A stretch of DNA of 64,000 bases from Salinimonas marina. Its GTDB lineage: Bacteria > Pseudomonadota > Gammaproteobacteria > Enterobacterales > Alteromonadaceae. The position numbers were made by a program, and so were the translations under genes. How positions within the stretch are numbered: position 1 is the stretch's first letter; every line of letters starts with the position of its first letter. The DNA is taken from contig NZ_CP064795.1 in assembly GCF_015644725.1 (NCBI RefSeq), positions 2,044,501 through 2,108,500 on the forward strand, in the 5' to 3' direction. The notes under the pieces are model-generated. The model was not told the DNA's origin. It did not search any database and saw only the letters and a program-made list of their open reading frames with translations. Of this stretch, positions 9,317 through 18,759 are shown in pieces.

Positions 9317-10686
9317 CCTTATTCACCCCTCGATTTGCCCTGGAAAGTAAACGCCTGATCCAGCTGACCTGGCCGCTGTTAATCGCTCAAATCACCCAAA
9401 TGCTGATGGGCGTGGTCGATACCGTCATGGCCGGACAATACAATGCGCTGGATATGGCGGCGGTGGCCCTGGGCTTTAGTATTACCATTCCGTTAATGTG
9501 CTTTTTACAGGGTATTGCATTGGCCCTGCCACCAATTATTTCCCGTTATCAGGGTAAGGGGGCCTCGGGGCAGGTGGCATTTGCTGCGCAGCAGGCCGGT
9601 TATCTGTTGTTACTGATAGGCGCTTTAATAGTGTGTCTGTATCCTTTGGTGCCAACCATTCTTAATTGGTTTCCAATGGAGTCCGGGCTCTACACGATTA
9701 CGCTGGACTATGTTCACTATGTACTGATAAGTATGCCGGCGTTTGCCCTGTATCAGTGGCTTCGCAACTATTGTGAGGGCCTGGGCAATACCAAACCTAC
9801 CATGATCATCACGGTTATCGGTCTGGGTTTTAATGTCATCGCCAATTATGTGTTTATCTATGGTGTCGGCCCCATCCCTGCCTTTGGGGGCGCCGGCTGC
9901 GGGATCGCCACCGCGATCGTGATCACAGTGATGTTTTTCAGTACGCTGGTGTATACCAGCAAAAGCCGCCGTCTGAGTGTATACGGGTTATTTAACACCC
10001 TACATTTGCCGGATTTTAAAATGATGCTGCGCACCTTCAGGTTAGGTTTCCCGGTCGCGATGACCCTGTTGTTTGAGGTCACCCTGTTTGCGGTAGTGGC
10101 ATTATTGCTGGCCCCGTTTGGGGCCACCACCGTCGCCGCCCACCAGGTAGCGCTGAACTTTTCATCGCTGATGTTTATGTTTCCGCTGAGTATGGGTATG
10201 GCAGTTTCGATTCGGGTCGGATATCGGGTCGGCCAGAAAAATTATCGGCAAGCCACCACTGCGGTACACAGCGCCCTGGTTATCGGGTTACTGGTCGCCA
10301 TTGGTACCGCCAGCTTCACCCTGTTAGCCAAGGATTTTATTATTGGTCTGTATACCAATGATCCAGCGGTCTCCTCGCTGGCCAGTGCGCTGCTTATTTA
10401 TGCGGCTATGTTTCAGTTTTCTGATGCGATTCAGGTGATTTCAGCCAATGCGCTGCGTGGCTATAAGGATACCACCGCCATGTTTATCATTAGCTTTTGC
10501 GCATACTGGGGCGTGGGTCTGCCCACCGGGGTTATACTGGGGCGCACCGACTGGCTCACGGCAGCACCGATGGCAGCCGCGGGTTTCTGGATAGGCATTA
10601 TTGCCGGATTAAGTTGTGCGGCGATACTGCTGGGCGCCCGACTTTATTATGTGGTCAAACACCAGCCCCAGCGACGCGTTGCCTGA
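9313..10686 (+). CDS. norM: MATE family multidrug efflux transporter (NorM-like)
   Basis: Inner-membrane cation/drug antiporter of 457 residues, the same length as E. coli MdtK/NorM. The hydrophobic profile fits 12 helices. Family segments include LTWPLLIAQITQMLMGVVDTVMAG, the central GLGNTKPTMIITVIG and the second-half repeat TVAAHQVALNFSSLMFMFPLSMGMA. The GTG start overlaps the moeA TGA by four bases (GTGA), so translation is coupled although no functional link with molybdenum cofactor is known. Confidence 0.9.
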   Translation: MTLFTPRFALESKRLIQLTWPLLIAQITQMLMGVVDTVMAGQYNALDMAAVALGFSITIPLMCFLQGIALALPPIISRYQGKGASGQVAFAAQQAGYLLLLIGALIVCLYPLVPTILNWFPMESGLYTITLDYVHYVLISMPAFALYQWLRNYCEGLGNTKPTMIITVIGLGFNVIANYVFIYGVGPIPAFGGAGCGIATAIVITVMFFSTLVYTSKSRRLSVYGLFNTLHLPDFKMMLRTFRLGFPVAMTLLFEVTLFAVVALLLAPFGATTVAAHQVALNFSSLMFMFPLSMGMAVSIRVGYRVGQKNYRQATTAVHSALVIGLLVAIGTASFTLLAKDFIIGLYTNDPAVSSLASALLIYAAMFQFSDAIQVISANALRGYKDTTAMFIISFCAYWGVGLPTGVILGRTDWLTAAPMAAAGFWIGIIAGLSCAAILLGARLYYVVKHQPQRRVA

Positions 10687-10730
10687 CCTGTGGAGTCCAT
10701 TTCATAGCAAACAGAGACCGTGGCGAAGGC

Positions 10731-11414
10731 TTAGCGGGGAGGTTCTTCGGGTTCTGTCTCGGGAGCATCGGGCGCCCGGGACAGCTGTTCCCGGATTTGT
10801 GGATCATCGGGTTCTTCGGGGTTTTCCCAGCTGTAGGTTTTGCGCTCGGGACGAGGGTCTTCACGCCACCAAATAAGCGCTGCAATCAGGCCCGAGACGC
10901 CCCCAAAAAAGTGCGCCTCGTAGGAAATATCCGGCTCAGTAGGAAAGATGGTCAGCACCATGGTGCCATACATAAAAAAGGCGATCATCATCAACGCTAC
11001 CGAACGGGCATCGCGGCGTAATACCGAAACCACAAACACAAAAAAGAATAAGCCGTGGGCCAGGCCGCTGGCCCCCAGGTGATTTGCTTCGCGGCCGAAT
11101 AACCATACGCCCAGCCCGCTCCCCAGCCAGGTTATCACTATCACTTTAAAGCGTGACGATGGATAGCCATACACCAGCACGCTGCCAAGCACCAGTAGCG
11201 GCAGGGTGTTATTAAACAGATGCTCATAGCCGGAATGAACCAGTACTGAGGTTACAATACCGTGTACCCGGCTAAGCTCAAGGGGATAAACCGCCAGCAA
11301 GGATAAAGGCAGATCAAACAATACGCCGGCTGACTGAATCACCCACAACAAAGCAACCGCACAGGTGACACTTTTGATCGCCCCCGCCAGACTATAAGAC
11401 GCAGGGTTGCTCAT
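10731..11414 (-). CDS. rhomboid family intramembrane serine protease
   Basis: Six-helix membrane protease of 227 residues. The active-site serine is S116 in GASGLAHG and the histidine H168 in YEAHFFGG. The usual HLFNN motif after helix 1 is present (SGYEHLFNN). A hydrophilic, acidic and proline-rich tail of about 45 residues follows the last helix. The ATG chosen has AGGG upstream; a GTG seven codons earlier is possible. It is the last gene of a minus-strand run after mocA. It is distinct from the rhombosortase encoded elsewhere in the window. Substrates are unknown. Confidence 0.85.
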   Translation of the reverse strand: MSNPASYSLAGAIKSVTCAVALLWVIQSAGVLFDLPLSLLAVYPLELSRVHGIVTSVLVHSGYEHLFNNTLPLLVLGSVLVYGYPSSRFKVIVITWLGSGLGVWLFGREANHLGASGLAHGLFFFVFVVSVLRRDARSVALMMIAFFMYGTMVLTIFPTEPDISYEAHFFGGVSGLIAALIWWREDPRPERKTYSWENPEEPDDPQIREQLSRAPDAPETEPEEPPR

Positions 11415-11499
11415 TGATAAACCCTGCAGCCCCACAGATAAAGCCTTATGGTCTTATTCAATACCACTGCCCCCCTCCAGGCGCAATCTGTTTGACCGC

Positions 11500-12096
11500 T
11501 CACCCTAAAAATTCCCGGTAAGTTTGTGGCGTGTCGATATCGACTCTGGCTTCGGCATGGGGCACAGGAATACAAGCCGGCGGCGATTGGGCCATGGCAT
11601 CCTGCAATAAGATACCGGCGCCCTTGTCACCTGAAAGCTGAGTCAGTAACGGCCAGAAGCACCTGGGAAAGATTGCCGGGGCGGTTGCTTTTCCTTCCCA
11701 GAAGCTGGCGATAATGGTTTCGGGTTGGGTTTTGGCCACCTCCCATAAACTATTCAGGCTGGAGGTCGTCACCAACGGCAAATCACCCAGCGTAATAAGC
11801 AAATGGGTTACCTCCTTGGGCAGCGTCTGGGTGTAGGCCACCGCTTCGTGAATACTGGTCGCCATCCCCTGCTCCCAGTTGGCGTTATGAATTAGCTGTA
11901 TGGGCCTGGCAAAGTCGTGCTGGCTTAATGCGTTATGATAGGCCCCGCTTATCACCATCACCGGCGAGGGTGACAGAGGCGCACATTGGTCAATACAGTG
12001 ACCCAGCAAAGTCTGTCCATCGGTTAACGGTAGCAACATCTTATTACTGCCGAATCGCTGTGAACGGCCCGCGGCCAGAATCGCTATGCTGAGCAT
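11500..12096 (-). CDS. mocA: molybdenum cofactor cytidylyltransferase-like protein (MocA/MobA family)
   Basis: NTP-transferase fold protein of 198 residues, expected to transfer CMP to molybdopterin for xanthine-dehydrogenase-type enzymes. The N-terminal signature AILAAGRSQRFGSNKMLLP binds the nucleotide; HNANWEQGMATSI and LGDLPLVT with the metal-binding Asp follow; VDIDTPQTY is at the C-terminus. The start codon overlaps the repaired end of xdhC, a common pairing because XdhC and MocA act on the same cofactor form. Which enzyme receives the cofactor is not visible here. Confidence 0.85.
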   Translation of the reverse strand: MLSIAILAAGRSQRFGSNKMLLPLTDGQTLLGHCIDQCAPLSPSPVMVISGAYHNALSQHDFARPIQLIHNANWEQGMATSIHEAVAYTQTLPKEVTHLLITLGDLPLVTTSSLNSLWEVAKTQPETIIASFWEGKATAPAIFPRCFWPLLTQLSGDKGAGILLQDAMAQSPPACIPVPHAEARVDIDTPQTYREFLG

Positions 12097-13069
12097 GCGT
12101 CCCCCGGCAAACTATTAATTTTATAGGGTTTTTGATGCAAAGCAGCATGCACCTGCGACAACATAGACAGGGCAATAGATTCGGGCAGCTCACCGCCGAT
12201 ATCAAAGCCAGCCGGTGACTGCAGGGTAAGGGTAATTCATTCCAGCATAAATTCGCCTGTTCCAGTACCCGCTTAGTACGGTGCTGCGGGCCCAGTAACG
12301 CCAGATACTGCAAATTTGCTGGCGGTTCGCCCGTAACAGCCTTCAGACTGCGGGCATCCAGTTCCACCTGATGGTGCATGATAATCACGGCATCGGCTTG
12401 CTGATAATGAGGTAAAGCCGCGATGTTATCCGCAGCCTGCTTAGTACACTGACTGGCACTGGCAAACTCAGCCGGCCGGGCATAGCGCGCCCGTTCATCA
12501 TTAACCAGTACCCGCCAGCCGATTCGGCTGGCCAGATCGCATACCGGCACCGCATCCACGCCCCCGCCCAACAGCAACAGGGTGGGCGGCGGCGTCAGCG
12601 TATGGCAAAAGTCGTCAACACAGGTGGAGTCTTGCCCAATATGGGCTGTGGCGGGACCAGCCTGGGTGGACTGGCAATAATGTACCGATTGATTTTGCAA
12701 CAGCCTGGCCCGAACCTCATTCAAACACAGGTAGTCATTTTGCGCGTCAACTGGCTGCAATAGCAGCGTCACTTCGCCGCCGCAACCGATACCCAGGCGC
12801 CAGGCGACGTCCCCTTCCTCGCGCATGTCGTAAGTGACCGTGCGCGCGTGGCCGGTCATCCAGCATTTTTGCGCATGATGATACAAGTCACTTTCAAGAC
12901 AGCCACCACTGACCACCCCTAACTGAGCCCCGGTATCATTGAACAGCATCATGGCTCCGGCCTTGCGATAGGCCGAGCCGTGGGTTTCGATAATGGTAGC
13001 CAGTAGCCACTGCCCGTCATCTTTGTGGTGGTACCACTGTTCCAGTAAGTGGTAAAAATGGTGTTTCAT
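12084..13069 (-). pseudogene. xdhC: XdhC/CoxF family molybdenum cofactor chaperone, frameshifted in this sequence
   Basis: Protein thought to bind and sulfurate molybdenum cofactor before insertion into xanthine-dehydrogenase-type enzymes. The N-terminal XdhC domain (ATIIETHGSAYRKAGAMML, GVVSGGCLE, IGCGGEV) and the C-terminal Rossmann domain (LLLLGGGVDAVPV, HHQVELDARSL, LLGPQHR) are visible. The frame breaks near 12224-12226 in a GGG run. Adding one base gives LQSPAGFDIGGELPES and a normal C-terminus ending in GDACSA, overlapping the mocA start. Without repair the frame runs on into a non-homologous tail. Probably an assembly error rather than a dead gene. The ATG used starts the conserved domain directly; an in-frame upstream extension of 14 codons looks spurious. 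Confidence 0.85.
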
Positions 13070-13194
13070 AACAATACACACCCTGGCTCGTGTGCGCTCA
13101 AAGCAAGGCACGGAGCATTATTAACAAGAGGAATGCTTATACGTACCTTCGCGGCCCCTAAATTGTTCACCAGGACCGCCCAAAGAAGGTAGTT

Positions 13195-14370
13195 TTAGCC
13201 ACTGAGCTCGGCAATCGCGGCCGTCATGCCATCCAGGGTCAGCGGATACATACGCTGTTCCATGATCTGATGCACAATACTAATGGATTGATAGTAATTC
13301 CAGTACGCCTGCGGCTGTGGATTGAGCCACACGGCATCACCGAAATGGTCCAGCAATCGTTGCATCCAGACACTGCTCGGCTCTTCATTCCAGTGCTCCA
13401 CACTGCCGCCCGGATAGGTGATTTCATAAGGGCCCATAGTCGCATCCCCCACAAAAATAACTTTGTAATCGGGACCAAACCGATGAATGATATCCCAGAC
13501 ATCGATGGTGTCGCTGCGCCGGCGGGCGTTGTCCTGCCACACGCCTTCGTACACACAGTTATGAAAATAAAAATACTCCAGATGCTTGAACTCGCTGTGA
13601 ACCGCAGAAAACAACTCCTGCATTTGTTCCACAAAGGGATCCATCGAGCCGCCCACATCAAGAAACATCAAAACTTTGACGGCATTGTGACGCTCAGGCG
13701 TCATATGGATGTCCAGCAGCCCCCCCTTTCGCGCCGTCTGGGCAATCGTGGTGTCTATATCCAGTTCCATACTGGCGCCGGTGCGGGCAAACTTGCGTAA
13801 TTTGCGCAGCGCCATTTTGATGTTACGGGTACCTAGCTCCACATCCGAAGACAAATTTTTAAACTCACGCTTGTCCCAGACTTTGGCCGCCGAAAAGTTA
13901 CGATTGCCAGGCTGGCCAATGCGCACACCCTGCGGATTGTATCCAAATGCTCCAAAGGGAGAGGTGCCGCCGGTACCTATCCATTTACTGCCGCCCTGGT
14001 GCCGTTTTTCCTGTTCTTTAAGGCGCTCCTGCAAGGTTTTCATCAGCTCATCCAGGCCGCCCAGGGCTTTGATCTGGGCTTTTTCCTCTTCGCTAAGCTG
14101 CTTTTCAAACGCTTTACGCAGCCAGTCTTCGGGAATGTCTTTATCAAATAAATCCAGCGCCTGGATGCCTTCAAAATAATCTGCGAAGGCTTTATCAAAG
14201 CGATCAAACTGGGTTTCATCTTTTACCAGCATCAGCCGGGCCAGATAATAGAACGCATTGATGTCGGCAAACACCACGTGCTGCTCTAGAGCCCGCAACA
14301 AATCCAGCAACTCGCGCAGACTGGTTTTGACACGGTAACGGCGTAGTGTGAAGAAAAAATCAATGAGCAT
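13195..14370 (-). CDS. CoxE-like VWA domain protein
   Basis: Protein of 391 residues combining an N-terminal helical region with a C-terminal von Willebrand A domain. The MIDAS-type motif reads FLDVGGSMDP, the form usual for this family, with later Asp/Thr positions in VIFVGDATMGPYE. Proteins of this kind work with a MoxR AAA+ ATPase; in carbon-monoxide dehydrogenase operons the pair CoxD/CoxE helps mature the metal centre. Here the MoxR gene is directly upstream and the start codon overlaps its stop (TAATG). The pair is also widespread without known Cox enzymes, so the client is uncertain. Confidence 0.85.
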   Translation of the reverse strand: MLIDFFFTLRRYRVKTSLRELLDLLRALEQHVVFADINAFYYLARLMLVKDETQFDRFDKAFADYFEGIQALDLFDKDIPEDWLRKAFEKQLSEEEKAQIKALGGLDELMKTLQERLKEQEKRHQGGSKWIGTGGTSPFGAFGYNPQGVRIGQPGNRNFSAAKVWDKREFKNLSSDVELGTRNIKMALRKLRKFARTGASMELDIDTTIAQTARKGGLLDIHMTPERHNAVKVLMFLDVGGSMDPFVEQMQELFSAVHSEFKHLEYFYFHNCVYEGVWQDNARRRSDTIDVWDIIHRFGPDYKVIFVGDATMGPYEITYPGGSVEHWNEEPSSVWMQRLLDHFGDAVWLNPQPQAYWNYYQSISIVHQIMEQRMYPLTLDGMTAAIAELSG

Positions 14371-15206
14371 TAGCGGCGTGCCATAAAGGCCAGTTTTTCA
14401 AACAGGTGGATGTCCTGCTCGTTTTTAAGCAAGGCGCCATATAAGGGCGGAATGGCGGTCTTTCCATCTTTACTGTGCAAAGCTTCAGGCGGGATGTCTT
14501 CAGCCAGCAGCAGTTTCAGCCAGTCTATCAGCTCGGAAGTCGAAGGTTTTTTCTTAAGCCCCGGCACATCACGAATCTCGAAAAACGCGTTCAGCGCATC
14601 ATCGAGCAGCCGGGTTTTTAGTTCGGGGAAATGAACCTGGACAATCTCACGCATCTGCTGGGCATCAGGAAACTGAATGTAGTGGAAAAAACAACGCCGC
14701 AAAAAGGCATCCGGCAGCTCTTTTTCGTTGTTTGAGGTAATAATAACAATAGGCCGTTGCGCCGCTTTTATCACCTGCTGAGTTTCATAAACAAAAAACT
14801 CCATTTTATCCAGCTCCAACAACAAATCATTGGGAAACTCGATGTCGGCTTTATCAATCTCATCAATCAGCAATACGGGCCGTTGCCCGGCTTCAAATGC
14901 CTGCCACAACTTGCCTTTCACAATATAATTGCCAATGTCATGCACCCGGTCGTCGCCCAGCTGGGAGTCACGTAACCGTGATACCGCGTCATATTCATAC
15001 AGGCCCTGTTGCGCTTTGGTGGTGGACTTGATATGCCACTGAATCAGCTCGGTATTCAAACTGGCGGCCAGCTCTTCTGCCAGTAAGGTTTTACCGGTCC
15101 CCGGCTCGCCTTTGATAAGCAAAGGTTTTTCTAAGGTGATGGCGGCGTTTACTGCCAGCTGCAGCTCATCACTGGCAATGTAATTGTCGGTACTGCTAAA
15201 AGCCAT
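14370..15206 (-). CDS. MoxR/CoxD-like AAA+ ATPase
   Basis: AAA+ ATPase of 278 residues. Walker A GEPGTGKT spans residues 33-40, Walker B is LLIDEIDKAD, and sensor-1 is IITSNNEKELPDAFLRRC with an arginine finger. MoxR ATPases remodel metalloenzyme complexes with a VWA partner, and that partner is the next gene. The ATG chosen follows a clean AGGAG; an upstream in-frame start eight codons earlier would overlap that site. This is the first gene of the minus-strand run toward mocA. Confidence 0.9.
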   Translation of the reverse strand: MAFSSTDNYIASDELQLAVNAAITLEKPLLIKGEPGTGKTLLAEELAASLNTELIQWHIKSTTKAQQGLYEYDAVSRLRDSQLGDDRVHDIGNYIVKGKLWQAFEAGQRPVLLIDEIDKADIEFPNDLLLELDKMEFFVYETQQVIKAAQRPIVIITSNNEKELPDAFLRRCFFHYIQFPDAQQMREIVQVHFPELKTRLLDDALNAFFEIRDVPGLKKKPSTSELIDWLKLLLAEDIPPEALHSKDGKTAIPPLYGALLKNEQDIHLFEKLAFMARR

Positions 15207-15430
15207 AGGTGCTCCTTTAAAATGCCCCACTAAGCCATAGAATTTATCTCAATACAAATAACCATATCATATAGCTAAAAATCACTTTAATTTTTACATC
15301 CTGACACCAATCATACAGGAGTAAATAACAGTATCTTGCAATGGCCTGGGTTTAGTTTGCGCTTGTATTTACAGGCAAAATAAACCATAAAGGCGTATGA
15401 CAATGATTCCAAGCGAATAAAGGACGACTA

Positions 15431-16396
15431 ATGAACGTATTTGACGACAATTCCCTGGCTATCGGCGGTACGCCGCTGGTAAAACTTAACCGGGTTACCG
15501 GTGGTAATGTGTATGCCAAAATGGAATCGCGCAATCCTAGCTTTAGTGTAAAGTGCCGTATTGGTGCCAACATGATTTGGGACGCAGAAAAACGTGGCGT
15601 TTTGACCGAAGGCAAGGAAATTGTTGAACCCACCAGTGGTAATACCGGCATTGCGTTGGCGTTTGTCGCGGCCTCCCGTGGTTACAAACTGACCCTGACG
15701 ATGCCAAGCAGCATGAGTCTTGAACGTCGTAAGCTACTTAAAGCGCTGGGCGCGAATCTGGTGTTGACCGAAGCCCCTAAAGGGATGAAAGGCGCAGTAG
15801 CTGCTGCCCAGGAAATTGTCGACTCAGATCCTGACAAATACATCCTGTTGCAACAATTTGATAATCCGGCCAACCCTGAGATCCACGAGCTGACCACAGG
15901 CCCGGAAATCTGGGAAGGCACCGAAGGCAAAATCGATGCCTTCGTAGCCGGCGTCGGCACGGGCGGCACCATTACCGGGGTAAGCCGTTATATCAAGAAA
16001 ACCAAAGGTAAAGCCATTACCTCGGTGGCGGTGGAGCCAACCGACTCACCGGTTATCACACAGGCAAAAAATGGTGAAGAGCTGACCCCGGGCCCCCACA
16101 AGATTCAGGGCATTGGTGCGGGCTTCATCCCGGGCAACCTGGATTTGGATTTGGTTGACGAAGTCGAGCAAATCACCAACGACGAGTGTATGGAAATGGT
16201 TCACCGGTTAATGAAGGAAGAAGGCATTTTGGCTGGTATTTCTTCAGGCGCTGCCGTCGTCGCGGCGAAGCGTTATGCCGAGCGACCTGAAAACAAAGAC
16301 AAGGTGGTAGTGGTCATTCTGGCCAGCGCCACCGAACGCTATCTGTCCAGCCCGTTATTTGCCGGCGAATTTGGCGAACAGGAAGAAGTGCAGTAA
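15431..16396 (+). CDS. cysK: cysteine synthase A
   Basis: O-acetylserine sulfhydrylase, which makes cysteine from O-acetylserine and sulfide with pyridoxal phosphate. 321 residues. The cofactor Lys is K41 in SVKCRIG. The substrate loop [12 protein letters not shown] and the phosphate-binding [15 protein letters not shown] are intact. The C-terminal [11 protein letters not shown] and [11 protein letters not shown] segments are also typical. It is monocistronic: a strong terminator follows within 60 bases and the upstream neighbour is divergent. Confidence 0.95.
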   Translation: MNVFDDNSLAIGGTPLVKLNRVTGGNVYAKMESRNPSFSVKCRIGANMIWDAEKRGVLTEGKEIVEPTSGNTGIALAFVAASRGYKLTLTMPSSMSLERRKLLKALGANLVLTEAPKGMKGAVAAAQEIVDSDPDKYILLQQFDNPANPEIHELTTGPEIWEGTEGKIDAFVAGVGTGGTITGVSRYIKKTKGKAITSVAVEPTDSPVITQAKNGEELTPGPHKIQGIGAGFIPGNLDLDLVDEVEQITNDECMEMVHRLMKEEGILAGISSGAAVVAAKRYAERPENKDKVVVVILASATERYLSSPLFAGEFGEQEEVQ

Positions 16397-16433
16397 GATT
16401 AACGTTACTGACGCGACCTGCTGAATAAAAAAG

Positions 16434-16456
16434 CGAGGCCTACGGCCTCGTTTTTT
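16434..16456 (+). terminator. intrinsic terminator of cysK
   Basis: The stem CGAGGCC / GGCCTCG with a TAC loop is followed by six T and preceded by an A run. Confidence 0.92.
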
Positions 16457-16518
16457 GTTGGGCAGGGTAATAGCCTCCCGGCCACCTTATAGGTACATGA
16501 TCTTAAAAGGATGTAATC

Positions 16519-16968
16519 ATGATGACACGTTTAGCTGCCCTTCCCATGATGCTATGGATAGTGCTTTTATTAACTGGCTGCAACCAGGACGGCGGTGCGA
16601 CTAACGACAAGGTGAAAGACGATACTCCGGAACATGCGGCTTTGGTGTTTGCCCGCAGTATCTATAACGATAAAAACCTGGACAAGGCGCTTTCCCTGAG
16701 TACCCCCAGATTGCAACGAATTCTTAAAAACTACCATATCAACAGCAATGTGCAGCGCCATGTGTTCAACCTGCCATACGAGCAGGTAAAGATTGTGGCT
16801 GATGGCGGCAACAAAATTGGCCGGGCTCAGTTTGCTGAAAATGCCTCGGTGGTATTATTTTTCAGTGGTACCTACAATGATGATCGTATTGAAGAGTTAC
16901 GGGCGGTAAAGTTACTGCGGCAAGACGGCCAATGGAAAGTAGACCGTGTTACCGCTAACTTTCGATAG
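16519..16968 (+). CDS. small lipoprotein of unknown function
   Basis: 149 residues with a signal peptide and lipobox LLTGC (lipidated Cys21), so it should be anchored in the outer or inner membrane. The mature part (DTPEHAALVFARSIYNDKNLDKAL at its start, GQWKVDRV at its end) resembles small NTF2-like/DUF4878-type lipoproteins, but I do not recognise a specific family with certainty. The first of two adjacent ATGs is used; AAAAGGA lies upstream. It has its own position after the cysK terminator and is convergent with ggt. Confidence 0.75.
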   Translation: MMTRLAALPMMLWIVLLLTGCNQDGGATNDKVKDDTPEHAALVFARSIYNDKNLDKALSLSTPRLQRILKNYHINSNVQRHVFNLPYEQVKIVADGGNKIGRAQFAENASVVLFFSGTYNDDRIEELRAVKLLRQDGQWKVDRVTANFR

Positions 16969-16980
16969 CGAAAAACGTTG

Positions 16981-18759
16981 TTAACGCCCTACGGCCACCC
17001 CTTCGCGGCGGGGATCCGCCCCCCCAATATAGCGCCCATCTTTGACCTGAATGCCATGTAAGCCGCTATTCAGATCGATCACCCTGATGGTGTGTCCCAG
17101 CTTTTCCAGTGGGTGTTGCAATTGTTCAGCCGTGGTCCCTTTTTCCAACGCGGTGTAGTCGTTGCGATTGGTGATCCGCGGCAGATTAATCGCCTGCTGC
17201 ACATTTAAGTCAAAATCCACCACGCCTATGACCGCTTGGGCGACATAGTCGATAATCCGACTGCCACCGGGCGACCCTATAACCAATTCCAGCTCCCCTT
17301 TTTCATCAAATACCATGGTCGGGCTCATCGAGCTGCGTGGCCGTTTATGCGGTTCCACCCGATTCGGAACCGGGTAGTTACCCCGGGTAGGATTAAAAGA
17401 AAAATCAGTAAGCTGATTGTTCAGTAAAAAGCCGTCGACCATTAAGCCGGAGCCAAACATAAATTCAATGCTGGTGGTCATAGATACCGCATTGCCCTGC
17501 TTATCGATAATGGAAATATGGCTGGTATTAGCCTGCTCTAATGACATACCAGGTTGGATTCGTGCATTTTCGTACGGCTTACCGGCCCGGGCTTTATGCC
17601 ACTTTTTGTCCACACTGAGGCTTTGCGCGCGCCGTTTAAGATAGGGCTCGTTGATCAGTGACGCCACGGGTAGGTTGGTAAAATCGGTATCGGCGATATA
17701 GGCCTCCCGGTCGGCATAGGTCAGGGCACTGGCCTGCACAAACAGATTCACAAACTCAGGACTCAGCGGGGTATACGAACCAATTTCAAACTTTTCCAAT
17801 AGTTTGAGAATCTGATACACATTAATGCCGCCCGAACTCGGCGGGGCCATGCCACAGACTTTTTTGTCCCGGTAAGGGCCACATACGGCGCTGCGCTCCA
17901 CTGGCTGATAGTCTTTCATATCTGCCATAGAAATACGGCCCGGATTCACCGGCGCATTGTTTACCGTATCAACAATTTTTTGTGCCAGCGCCCCGGTATG
18001 TAAATAGTCGGCGCCCTGACGGGCAATATTGCGAAGGGTTTTTGCCAGTGGTTTATTTTTTTTGTTGACGCCCGCCTTTAAAGGCATTCCCGCCGGGAAA
18101 AAATATGTACTGCTACCGGCAAATTCCCGCAGCCCGGGATGATAATCCAAAGCCACCAGCCTGGCTAACCGTTCGGATACCCGAAATCCCTGGGTCGCGG
18201 TGTCTATAGCATCGTCAAACAGACTGTTCCAGGGCAAGGCCCCGTGTTGACTATGCGCCAACTCCAGTGCGCGCAAGGCGCCTGGTACGCCTACCGACAT
18301 GCCCCCCACCAGCGCCTCCAGCCAGGGCAACGGCCGGCTATTTTTCATAAACCAGTATGCATTAACCTGCTTAGGGGCGATTTCTCGTCCATCAAAGGTA
18401 TGCAGTTGCTTATTCTGATTGTCCCAGTACAAGATAAAGGCGCCACCGCCGATGCCGGATGACTGGGGCTCAACCAGGGTCAGCATGGCTTGTATCGCGA
18501 TGGCCGCATCAATCGCGCTGCCGCCTTTTTCGATAATGTTTTTGCCTGCCCAGGATGCATACGGATTGGCAGCCACCACCATATATTCATCGGCGATAAA
18601 AGCCTGCTTTTGGGTAAAGCCGGTATGAGCTTCAGGCTCGCGGGTTTCCACCGGGGCGGTTTGAGCTATCGCGCTCCCCCCCATCAACACGGTGGCAATC
18701 ATCGCGCTTAATGCGCGCTTAACCATTCCCTTAAGGTTATTCAAACTATCAGGCCTCAT
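16981..18759 (-). CDS. ggt: gamma-glutamyltranspeptidase
   Basis: Periplasmic N-terminal-nucleophile enzyme that hydrolyses or transfers the gamma-glutamyl group of glutathione; 592 residues. It has an N-terminal signal peptide (ALSAMIATVLMGGSAIAQ). The self-cleavage and nucleophile threonine is T412 in NTSHISIID. The oxyanion/substrate segments FMFGSGLMVDGFLLNNQLTDFSF, RPRSSMSPTMVF and GSPGGSRI are intact. The start codon overlaps the stop of the enoyl-CoA hydratase gene (TAATG), so the two genes are co-transcribed and translationally coupled. An internal ATG 11 codons later is the alternative start. Confidence 0.92.
   Translation of the reverse strand: MRPDSLNNLKGMVKRALSAMIATVLMGGSAIAQTAPVETREPEAHTGFTQKQAFIADEYMVVAANPYASWAGKNIIEKGGSAIDAAIAIQAMLTLVEPQSSGIGGGAFILYWDNQNKQLHTFDGREIAPKQVNAYWFMKNSRPLPWLEALVGGMSVGVPGALRALELAHSQHGALPWNSLFDDAIDTATQGFRVSERLARLVALDYHPGLREFAGSSTYFFPAGMPLKAGVNKKNKPLAKTLRNIARQGADYLHTGALAQKIVDTVNNAPVNPGRISMADMKDYQPVERSAVCGPYRDKKVCGMAPPSSGGINVYQILKLLEKFEIGSYTPLSPEFVNLFVQASALTYADREAYIADTDFTNLPVASLINEPYLKRRAQSLSVDKKWHKARAGKPYENARIQPGMSLEQANTSHISIIDKQGNAVSMTTSIEFMFGSGLMVDGFLLNNQLTDFSFNPTRGNYPVPNRVEPHKRPRSSMSPTMVFDEKGELELVIGSPGGSRIIDYVAQAVIGVVDFDLNVQQAINLPRITNRNDYTALEKGTTAEQLQHPLEKLGHTIRVIDLNSGLHGIQVKDGRYIGGADPRREGVAVGR

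Noticed and set aside
12099-12225. C-terminal tail of the unrepaired xdhC frame as a novel extension
   Set aside because: The other frame over the same bases encodes a typical XdhC C-terminus, so the tail is a frameshift artefact.
13270-14179. Long antisense frames opposite the VWA gene
   Set aside because: They are shadows of a well-supported coding gene with intact motifs; their translations show no domain.
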